Source of the DNA: Desulfobacteraceae bacterium
GTDB lineage: Bacteria > Desulfobacterota > DSM-4660 > Desulfatiglandales > HGW-15
Assembly: GCA_003819975.1 (NCBI GenBank)
Contig: RPPU01000230.1
Coordinates: 1 to 7,201, forward strand
Direction of reading: 5' to 3'
Length of the DNA stretch: 7,201 bases
Position numbers and translations under genes: made by a program. The notes under the pieces are model-generated. The model searched no databases, was not told the DNA's origin, and saw nothing but the letters and a program-made list of their open reading frames with translations. Of this stretch, positions 1 through 4,749 are shown one piece after another; the stretch's first letter is position 1; each line of letters opens with the position of its first letter.

Positions 1-386
1 AACAGAATGGTCTGCTTCAGGCCTACGCAATGGGCCGCATTGGCCTCTTCTTCCAGGATGCAGCCCTCGCGCACGTGCGCGCCCGAACCCAGGGAGGTTT
101 TTTCCAGAAACACGGAGCCGTTAAAATACCCGGCTTTGAGCTCTACTTTAGGCCCGAGTTGGCAATTTTCGAGCGTGACCGGGCCTTCGCGGCCCAATTG
201 CACGCCGGCCGAGATCACGGTTTCGGAACCGTAAATGCGACAACCCGGATAGATCGTGACCCCCTGGCCCGAAATCTGCGCCACTTTTACTTCATCGCCG
301 ATATCCAAAGTGTAGGGGTTCGGGATCGTCACGCCCTTATCCAGGAGCTGTTTGATTTTGTCCAGGCCTCTGATCTTGAATTCCAT
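1..386 (-). CDS. GlmU-like left-handed beta-helix (hexapeptide repeat) protein, N-terminal part
   Basis: Partial gene: the first 128 codons are present and the rest lies beyond the left edge. The protein opens with a short helix (MEFKIRGLDKIKQLLDKGV), followed by a segment with VTIPNPYTLDIGDEV, then repeated turns such as VTIYPGCRIYG, VISAGVQLG, VTLENCQLGP and TSLGSGAHVREGCILEEEA. These are the imperfect [LIV]-G-x4 turns of a left-handed parallel beta-helix. The pattern matches my memory of proteins annotated as UDP-N-acetylglucosamine pyrophosphorylase-related, which have GlmU's acyltransferase-like helix without the nucleotidyltransferase domain. Acyltransferase or sugar-nucleotide activity is inferred; the catalytic part is not visible. 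The ATG at 386-384 is preferred because AGAGG lies five bases upstream. The long plus-strand reading frame over the same bases is a shadow. Confidence 0.85.
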   Translation of the reverse strand, partial: MEFKIRGLDKIKQLLDKGVTIPNPYTLDIGDEVKVAQISGQGVTIYPGCRIYGSETVISAGVQLGREGPVTLENCQLGPKVELKAGYFNGSVFLEKTSLGSGAHVREGCILEEEANAAHCVGLKQTIL

Positions 387-443
387 GAGTACCTCTATAT
401 TAGGTGTTCATACCGGGTAGAAAAATTTTTTACCGCCCGCTGC

Positions 444-460
444 AGGATGTTCAACATCCT
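444..460. repeat. 17-bp perfect palindrome, possible operator
   Basis: AGGATGTT and AACATCCT are exact reverse complements separated by a single C. A one-base centre suits a dimeric protein-binding site better than an RNA hairpin. It lies about 58-74 bp upstream of the ATG at 386, so it could regulate that gene. It could equally be the outer part of the neighbouring repeat element. No binding protein is known to me. Confidence 0.4.
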
Positions 461-466
461 TTGCTC

Positions 467-725
467 GAGGCGCAGAGATCACAGAGATATTTATTTTTTC
501 TTTTTGCCGTTGAGAGGACGGCAAAAAGAAACCAATCAGCGGTTTCACCGCAATAAAACAGTGGCCTTTTTCGCCTTCGGTTAAATTCTCATCTACCCGA
601 AGGGTTATCTCCAATCCTATTTTTCAGATCGCATGATTGATTTTTTTCATCCCCCTAATGGATCAACAGCTTTACGATTTTAAAAACTGTTTAAAAATAA
701 AAAATCTCTGCGCTCTCTGCGCCTC
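467..725. repeat. Inverted pair of CGCAGAG-type repeats enclosing 215 bp
   Basis: Bases 467-488 and the reverse complement of 704-725 match at 20 of 22 positions. Both are followed inward by an A/T run. The right copy carries three CTCTGCG heptamers (706-712, 715-721, 723-729) and stops 8 bp short of the radical SAM stop codon. Repeats of this accgcagag... type are common intergenic elements in many bacterial genomes (from memory). The facing orientation gives the segment a MITE-like outline, but no target duplication or transposase is visible. Confidence 0.5.
497..531. repeat. Hairpin with 14-bp perfect arms
   Basis: Arms 497-510 and 518-531 (TTTCTTTTTGCCGT and its exact reverse complement) flank a 7-base loop, TGAGAGG. 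On either strand the T-rich side is 5' and the A-rich side is 3', so it lacks the trailing U run of an intrinsic terminator. It sits inside the CGCAGAG inverted-repeat pair and is probably part of that element. Confidence 0.55.
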
Positions 726-737
726 TGCGGTGAATCC

Positions 738-1634
738 CTACAGCGCCCGCGCCCATTCCGGCCGTAGCCCGATCTCCCCCCGCAAAGCCTTATCGATCAT
801 GTCCAAAGCCTGCTGCTTGCCCCTGGGCAAGCGCGCCTTGATCGGCAGATAATTGGAGGCATGATTGGAAAAGAAAAGCCCGCCGCTCAGATTTGTGTGG
901 GAGATCATTTCCCGCAACTCCCGGAGCATGCCCGGTTCGTCCGGCAACTCAAATTTGCCGGCCGCATGCTCGTCATAAAGCTTGGTTCCCGGCATCAACA
1001 TGACCGTCAACGCACCCACATAATCGGGGTCCATGGCGCTCAAAAGCTCGCCCGTGGCTTTGGCGTGTTGCAGCGACTTTTCACGGCCGCCGATACCCAA
1101 AAGCACCGTAACCGACAGTTTGATACCGGCCTCTCTGACCCGCCGTCCCATCTCAATGCAGGTTTGACTGTCGGATCCTTTGTGGATCGCCTGGCGCAGT
1201 TCATCATCGCCGGTCTCGACCCCGTAAAAAAGAATGCCGAGCTTATGGGCGTGCAATACCTTTAATTCGTCCAAAGTTTTCATTTTAATGCCTTTAACAT
1301 TGGCATAGGCGCCGACCCGCTTGACCCAGGGTAGGTGCTCTTGAATCTGTTGCAAGATCCATAAGAGCCGTTTCTGGGGGATGATCAAGGCATCGCCGTC
1401 CATTAAAAAGAGCCGATCCTGGTTACGCATATGTTTGGCTGCAAACCGGATATCGCTCAGGATGGTCTTGTCATCCTTAATCGCGAAACGCTTGTCTTTG
1501 TAAGAGCCGCAAAAAGAGCATTTATTGTGGGAACAACCCAAAGTGACCTGCAAAAGGATACTGTCGGCCTCGCTGGGCGGCCGGATGCAATAGCCTTCAT
1601 AATGCATGCCTTCATTTTCATAATCTATTTCCAT
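738..1634 (-). CDS. Radical SAM protein (Elp3/MiaB-like fold), function unassigned
   Basis: Complete 298-residue protein. The cluster motif TLGCSHNKCSFC puts cysteines at 34, 39 and 42, a C-x4-C-x2-C spacing rather than the canonical C-x3-C-x2-C. It is followed by GSYKDKRF. Further radical SAM TIM-barrel signatures are LFLMDGDAL (75-83), GVETGDDE (138-145) and VTVLLGIGG (175-183). The C-terminal SNHASNYLPIKARLP (256-270) recurs, as I recall, in a conserved family of uncharacterised radical SAM proteins with this same cluster spacing. It is expected to bind a [4Fe-4S] cluster and cleave S-adenosylmethionine in the cytoplasm; the substrate is unknown. The start is supported by AGAGAGG six bases before the ATG. 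It is divergent from the metallo-beta-lactamase gene and has a strong promoter at 1671-1698. I see no accessory domain such as B12-binding, TRAM or SPASM. Confidence 0.9.
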   Translation of the reverse strand: MEIDYENEGMHYEGYCIRPPSEADSILLQVTLGCSHNKCSFCGSYKDKRFAIKDDKTILSDIRFAAKHMRNQDRLFLMDGDALIIPQKRLLWILQQIQEHLPWVKRVGAYANVKGIKMKTLDELKVLHAHKLGILFYGVETGDDELRQAIHKGSDSQTCIEMGRRVREAGIKLSVTVLLGIGGREKSLQHAKATGELLSAMDPDYVGALTVMLMPGTKLYDEHAAGKFELPDEPGMLRELREMISHTNLSGGLFFSNHASNYLPIKARLPRGKQQALDMIDKALRGEIGLRPEWARAL

Positions 1635-1670
1635 TTTTTTCCTCTCTAAAAACCGTATTCTTATGGTAAA

Positions 1671-1698
1671 AGTATAATTTATTGGACCTAAATGTCAA
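1671..1698 (-). promoter_or_regulatory. Sigma70-type promoter of the radical SAM gene
   Basis: On the minus strand TTGACA (1698-1693) is followed by 16 bases and TATACT (1676-1671), which is close to consensus. Transcription would start near 1664, leaving a leader of about 30 bases that holds the AGAGAGG site. The -35 box overlaps one copy of the direct repeat CCTAAATGT (1687-1695), so a regulator binding there would compete with RNA polymerase. Confidence 0.65.
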
Positions 1699-1748
1699 TT
1701 TGAAGGTTTTTTGATCCTAAATGTTTTTTTGTAGGAACAAAAAAACAT
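1687..1748. promoter_or_regulatory. Operator-like repeats in the divergent intergenic region
   Basis: CCTAAATGT occurs twice in direct orientation (1687-1695 and 1716-1724), 29 bp apart. The second copy runs into a perfect dyad with 12-bp arms, 1721-1732 (ATGTTTTTTTGT) and 1737-1748, around AGGA. The first copy covers the -35 of the radical SAM promoter, and the dyad lies just upstream of the ribosome site of the plus-strand hydrolase gene. A shared regulator of both genes is a plausible inference. No convincing plus-strand -35/-10 pair was found; a TATAAT at 1673-1678 lacks a good -35. Confidence 0.45.
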
Positions 1749-1769
1749 AAACTAATCAAGGAGCATACC

Positions 1770-2495
1770 ATGCCGAAAGTGACTGAAAATATCTTTTTTA
1801 TTCCCGGACAGGATGAAATGATTCCCGACGCCCATGTTTATGTGATCGGCCAACCCGGTTCAAAAGACCTTTCTCTGGTCGATGCCGGTTTAATGGGCAA
1901 AGGTTCCTATAAAATCCGTTCCATTCAGGAAGAAGGCTTTAAGCTCGAAGATATTAAAAGGATTATCATGACCCATACCCACCTCGACCATATCGGTTGC
2001 CTGGCTGAAATCAAAGCCAAAATGCCCTGGGTTGAATTATGGGTCCAAGAGCAGGAGGCGCTGGATCTGGAAGGGGGCGACGAACGCACGGTTTACGGCA
2101 TGGAAGCGTTTCGCGGCATGTGCCAGGCCCAATATAATTTGAAAAAAGGCGATTTCGTGTTCCAGGTCAACCGCAAACTCCTGGACAATGAGAAACTGGC
2201 CATCGGCGGCCAGACCTGGGACGTCTTGCACATTCCGGGACATTCGGCCGGCAGCATCGCCCTTTATGACCCCATCGAAAAGGTCCTGATTCCGGGCGAC
2301 ACAGTGTATGCCGATTTCGCCATCGGTCGCTTTGATCTGCACCTGGCCGACCCCGGCGCCCTTAAAAAATCTTTGCATCGCCTGGCCGAACTCGACGTCA
2401 AAATCCTCTTGCCCGGTCACAACCGCATCGTCAAAGACGTCAAACCCGGCTATATTCTGAGCACGGCCAAGGAATGGGAAGCGTATTTGGGTTAA
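1770..2495 (+). CDS. Metallo-beta-lactamase-fold hydrolase
   Basis: Complete 241-residue cytoplasmic protein of the metallo-beta-lactamase superfamily. The metal-binding set is intact: THTHLDHIG gives H69, H71, D73 and H74; IPGHSAGS gives H158; IPGDTVYAD gives D177; and LPGHN gives H217. This is the full dinuclear-metal ligand set of glyoxalase II-like hydrolases. The length suits a single-domain member; there is no signal peptide and no rubredoxin, flavodoxin or RNA-processing extension. A thioester, lactone or similar ester substrate is likely for the family, but nothing here fixes it. AAGGAG six bases before the ATG supports the start. It is divergent from the radical SAM gene across a 135-bp regulatory region and monocistronic as far as visible. 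Confidence 0.93.
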   Translation: MPKVTENIFFIPGQDEMIPDAHVYVIGQPGSKDLSLVDAGLMGKGSYKIRSIQEEGFKLEDIKRIIMTHTHLDHIGCLAEIKAKMPWVELWVQEQEALDLEGGDERTVYGMEAFRGMCQAQYNLKKGDFVFQVNRKLLDNEKLAIGGQTWDVLHIPGHSAGSIALYDPIEKVLIPGDTVYADFAIGRFDLHLADPGALKKSLHRLAELDVKILLPGHNRIVKDVKPGYILSTAKEWEAYLG

Positions 2496-2529
2496 AAAAC
2501 CAGGGTCCAAGGGGTTAAAGCTTGAGATC

Positions 2530-2561
2530 GTGTGAACGTGTGAATGTGCGAAAGTGAGAAC
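2530..2561. repeat. Four tandem octamers, consensus GTGNGAAN
   Basis: Four successive 8-bp units read GTGTGAAC, GTGTGAAT, GTGCGAAA and GTGAGAAC. A weaker fifth unit, TTGAGATC, lies just upstream (2522-2529). The array begins 35 bp after the hydrolase stop codon. It has no coding potential and looks like a degenerate microsatellite-type intergenic repeat. Confidence 0.6.
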
Positions 2562-2606
2562 GTTTAAAGAAAAGGATGAAGGCTGAAGAATGAAGTGCCG
2601 AAACGT

Positions 2607-2688
2607 TTTGGAGTGCGGCGACGCGTCGCACGAGGGCGTCCGCCCTGGTCGCCGCTTTTAAAGCGCGGACATGTCCGCGCACTCCAAA
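2607..2688. repeat. 82-bp palindromic element with 11-bp terminal inverted repeats
   Basis: The ends TTTGGAGTGCG (2607-2617) and CGCACTCCAAA (2678-2688) are perfect inverted repeats. Inside are the 12-bp palindrome GCGACGCGTCGC (2618-2629), a stem AGGGCG/CGCCCT (2633-2638 with 2641-2646), an 8-bp stem pairing 2615-2622 with 2648-2655, and an 18-bp perfect palindrome at 2663-2680 (GCGCGGACATGTCCGCGC). This nested, high-GC structure is typical of REP/MITE-like elements moved in trans. It lies between the hydrolase and the amidotransferase gene. Confidence 0.7.
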
Positions 2689-2776
2689 GGGTGGCAATTG
2701 GGATGAATTACAATTTTAAAAAAGTGACAACTTTAAATCAGGAATTGACCGCTATCAGCCTTCAGCCTAAACACCT

Positions 2777-3349
2777 ATGACCTCTCTTCCAATCGCCGTC
2801 ATCGATTGCGGCAGCAAAAAACTCGACGCCATCTGCTCCTTGGTCAGGGAATTGGGCTGCTCTGTCATGAAAATCCCTTTGACTGAAGCCAATGAAAGCG
2901 ATTTTAAAGATTTTCGCGGTGTGATCGTCTCCGGCGGGCCGTTTCTTTTCACCAATCCGGGCGGGACTCCGGACCTCGTCGAGCGTTTCGCATTCATCGC
3001 CCGGTTGACGATCCCCACCTTGGGCATCTGCTTGGGACATCAGGCCTTGGGTTTGGTGCACGGCGCCCAAGTCTTCCGCGGACCTGAAATCCGGCGACCG
3101 GAAAAAATCGATATCCTCCGGGATCACCTGCTTTTCCAAGGCATCGCCTCCGAAACCCTCTTTGGCGAAGACCATTGTGAAGGCATTACCCTGCCCAGGG
3201 GTTTTACCCTTTTAGCCTCTTCCGCCTCTTATGAAGTCGAAGCCATGACCGCCGATGACAAACCTTTCTTTGGCGTGCAGTTTCATCCCGAAATCTCGGG
3301 CGCATGGGGCAAAAAAATCTTTCAGAATTTTATTGCGCTTATTCCATGA
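2777..3349 (+). CDS. Stand-alone class I glutamine amidotransferase, GuaA-type
   Basis: Complete 190-residue protein. It has the class I glutaminase plan: an N-terminal strand with AVIDCGSKKLDAI (7-19), oxyanion region VIVSGGP (49-55), nucleophile elbow LGICLGHQ with C85, and the C-terminal GVQFHPEISG with H170 and E172. All three triad residues are present. EVEAM before the FGVQFHPE motif resembles the glutaminase half of GMP synthase and the separate archaeal subunit A, but there is no ATP-pyrophosphatase partner in the window. It should hydrolyse glutamine and pass ammonia to a partner, or act on a gamma-glutamyl compound. The start is fixed by an in-frame stop at 2768-2770. No Shine-Dalgarno sequence precedes the ATG, which is unlike its neighbours. 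Confidence 0.88.
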   Translation: MTSLPIAVIDCGSKKLDAICSLVRELGCSVMKIPLTEANESDFKDFRGVIVSGGPFLFTNPGGTPDLVERFAFIARLTIPTLGICLGHQALGLVHGAQVFRGPEIRRPEKIDILRDHLLFQGIASETLFGEDHCEGITLPRGFTLLASSASYEVEAMTADDKPFFGVQFHPEISGAWGKKIFQNFIALIP

Positions 3350-3372
3350 AGCGGCTTAGAATCCGTCCCTGA

Positions 3373-3400
3373 GTAGGGGCGACCGGCCGGTCGCCCCTAC
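3373..3400. repeat. 28-bp perfect palindrome, GTAGGGGC family
   Basis: GTAGGGGCGACCGG is followed directly by its exact reverse complement. It begins 23 bp after the amidotransferase stop codon. As RNA it would form a very stable hairpin, so it may protect or end that transcript, although no U run follows. A sister element with the same GTAGGGGC ends lies at 4553-4581. Palindromes of this type are widespread intergenic repeats in unrelated bacteria (from memory). Confidence 0.75.
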
Positions 3401-3445
3401 CGCATTGATCGGGACAGATCCATTCGTGTCATAACCAAGACGCGC

Positions 3446-3589
3446 AGGACGTAATTTCAGAAGGCCTTAAAATTAGTCCAGAGGACGTAATTTCAGAAGG
3501 CCTTGAAATTACTCCAGAGGACGTAATTTCAGAAGGCCTTAAAATTACTCCAGAGGACGTAATTTCAGAAGGCCTTGAAATTACTCCAG
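3446..3589. repeat. Four tandem copies of a 36-bp self-complementary unit
   Basis: Units start at 3446, 3482, 3518 and 3554, each exactly 36 bp with no spacers. Every unit holds GTAATTTCA near its 5' end; units 2 and 4 hold the exact complement TGAAATTAC near the 3' end, giving a 9-bp stem around GAAGGCCT. Units 1 and 3 have A instead of G in that arm, so the array alternates and looks like a duplicated 72-bp dimer. Unit 1 also has AGTCC where the others have ACTCC. The lack of spacers rules out a normal CRISPR array. It lies between the amidotransferase and transporter genes. Confidence 0.9.
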
Positions 3590-3596
3590 TGACGAA

Positions 3597-3620
3597 AAAA
3601 CCTTTCTCAAATCAGGTTTT
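3597..3620. other. Weak A/T-rich hairpin upstream of the transporter gene
   Basis: AAAACCT (3597-3603) and AGGTTTT (3614-3620) are perfect 7-bp arms around a 10-base loop, ending 18 bp before the GTG start. The stem is weak and the following bases are AGAAAG rather than a U run. It could be a poor terminator or a leader structure; I cannot decide. Confidence 0.3.
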
Positions 3621-3638
3621 AGAAAGTGAAAAAAATCA

Positions 3639-4481
3639 GTGTATAATCCGATTCACCTGGCGATACTGGTGCCGATAGTCTGGGCCTTGGCTGATTTCTT
3701 GTCCAAAATACTTATCGGCAGGATCGGTTCCAAGCGCGCGGTGCTGTTCGCGCAAATTTCCGCGACCCTTTGCACGATTCTGCTCGTGCTGATGGTCAGA
3801 CCGCCCTTCGCCGGAATCTCGTTTGTATTTGCGCTCTCGCTGGGCAGCAGCGCGGTTCTTTCAGCCCTGGCCTGGCTTTTCTTCTTCAAAGGCCTGCAGG
3901 GCCGCCTCTCCATCACCGAACCGATCGCCTATACCTGGCCGCTCGTCACCATTGTGCTTTCCCTGGCTTTTTACGGTGAACGACTTTCCGTACTCGATCT
4001 GCTCGGCATTGCCTTGGCCTTGGTCGGTCTGGTGATCCTTTCCCTGCCCGAACAGGGTCGCCTGCACGGCGATGTAAAATACGGTCTTTTGGCCATGCTC
4101 TGTTGGGGTGTCGGCACCTTCCTGCTCAAACCGGCCATCCTCTACGGCGGCCCCTATTACACCGTGCTCGGTAGCCGTTTCATTCAATTGGGCCTGATCG
4201 CTCCTTTCGTGCTCTTTACCAACAAGGAACCGCTGCTCCGGGCGCTCGACCGCCGGACCCTTTTACTGGTGCTGATTGTCGGCGCAGGCAACGGCCTGCC
4301 TTTTGTGCTTTTCAACTGGCTCATTTCCCAACTCGGCGCCGCCCTGCCTTCCGCCATCAGTTCGGTTTCGCCCGCCCTGGTGGTGGCGCTCTCCGCCGTT
4401 TTCTTAAAGGAAAAGATGACTCACAAGCAAATTTTTGGAGCCGCCGGCGCCATTGCCGGCCTGGTTTTGCTTTCCATTTAA
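3639..4481 (+). CDS. EamA/DMT-superfamily membrane transporter
   Basis: Complete 280-residue, very hydrophobic protein. About ten membrane segments can be placed, roughly at 5-24, 35-52, 60-84, 91-111, 118-136, 147-168, 172-193, 207-229, 233-255 and 262-280. The two halves repeat the EamA plan: YGERLSVLDLLGIALALVGL (112-131) matches LKEKMTHKQIFGAAGAIAGL (256-275). This is the usual size and internal duplication of drug/metabolite transporters, which move amino acids, nucleosides or other small solutes across the inner membrane. The substrate cannot be read from sequence. The start is GTG: an in-frame TGA at 3627-3629 excludes anything longer, and only GTG at 3669 is a nearby alternative. There is no clear ribosome site, and a TATAAT (3642-3647) overlaps codons 2-3. 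It is flanked on both sides by GTAGGGGC-family palindromes. Confidence 0.9.
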   Translation: MYNPIHLAILVPIVWALADFLSKILIGRIGSKRAVLFAQISATLCTILLVLMVRPPFAGISFVFALSLGSSAVLSALAWLFFFKGLQGRLSITEPIAYTWPLVTIVLSLAFYGERLSVLDLLGIALALVGLVILSLPEQGRLHGDVKYGLLAMLCWGVGTFLLKPAILYGGPYYTVLGSRFIQLGLIAPFVLFTNKEPLLRALDRRTLLLVLIVGAGNGLPFVLFNWLISQLGAALPSAISSVSPALVVALSAVFLKEKMTHKQIFGAAGAIAGLVLLSI

Positions 4482-4552
4482 AGACTCTTCAAAATCATCG
4501 TTACCGTTATTCGGATATCTCGGAAATGGCTTAAGACGGTCCTTTTTCCGTT

Positions 4553-4581
4553 GTAGGGGCAGGTTTTAAACCTGCCCCTAC
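4553..4581. repeat. 29-bp inverted repeat, GTAGGGGC family
   Basis: GTAGGGGCAGGTTT and its exact reverse complement flank a single T. It shares the outer GTAGGGGC/GCCCCTAC with the palindrome at 3373-3400 but has a different centre. It lies 71 bp after the transporter stop codon and 60 bp before the crtI-type promoter, so as RNA it could serve as the 3' end structure of the transporter message. No U run follows. Confidence 0.75.
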
Positions 4582-4640
4582 GTCGCTTTAAGACAATGGA
4601 TTTCGATCATCTTCTAAACGGGCACCTTCGCTCATTTGCC

Positions 4641-4670
4641 TTGACCTCATTGTTCAAATCCTTATATATT
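4641..4670 (+). promoter_or_regulatory. Sigma70-type promoter of the carotenoid desaturase gene
   Basis: TTGACC (4641-4646) is followed after 18 bases by TATATT (4665-4670), or after 16 bases by TATATA (4663-4668). Either pairing is close to consensus. It would give a leader of roughly 70 bases before the ATG at 4750. A second A/T-rich box, TATAAA (4717-4722), lacks a well-spaced -35 and lies too near the start. Confidence 0.5.
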
Positions 4671-4749
4671 ACCCTTGCTCGTAAATGTCTTGTTTTCCGA
4701 ACACGGTTGAATTCTTTATAAAACCAATCAAAAAGGAATCGTGATTTCA

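Larger units (their letters stand above)
387..737. other. 351-bp repeat-rich intergenic gap
   Basis: No convincing gene lies here. Short open frames exist on both strands, including a 68-codon frame at 408-614 minus, but they are low-complexity (Lys/Phe-rich) and run through the inverted repeats. The gap lies upstream of the leftmost gene and downstream of the radical SAM gene. It contains a 17-bp palindrome, a 14-bp-arm hairpin, a small 7-bp-stem hairpin (574-580 with 597-603) and a pair of inverted CGCAGAG-type repeats. No clear sigma70 promoter for the leftmost gene was found. Confidence 0.7.

Noticed and set aside
497..531. Intrinsic terminator
   Set aside because: The hairpin is strong but has its T run on the 5' arm and its A run on the 3' arm, so no U tract follows on either strand.
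30..584. 184-residue plus-strand frame
   Set aside because: Its first two thirds lie opposite the clear beta-helix gene on the minus strand and the rest runs through repeats; it is a shadow frame.
408..614. 68-residue minus-strand small protein
   Set aside because: It crosses the inverted repeats and hairpin, is Lys/Phe-rich and low-complexity, and resembles no family I know.
2595..2780. Arg-rich plus-strand frame between the hydrolase and amidotransferase genes
   Set aside because: It simply translates the GC-rich palindromic element; no domain or ribosome site supports it.
3373..3400. Canonical Rho-independent terminator for the amidotransferase gene
   Set aside because: The stem is excellent but no U run follows; it is recorded as a palindromic repeat that may still affect the transcript end.
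3446..3589. CRISPR array
   Set aside because: The 36-bp period matches a repeat length, but the copies abut directly with no spacers and no cas genes are present.
3409..3679. A protein with dodecapeptide repeats (DVISEGLEITPE) read through the 36-bp array
   Set aside because: One frame stays open because 36 is divisible by three, but it has no ATG, GTG or TTG start in front of the repeats and no ribosome site. It also overlaps the transporter start.
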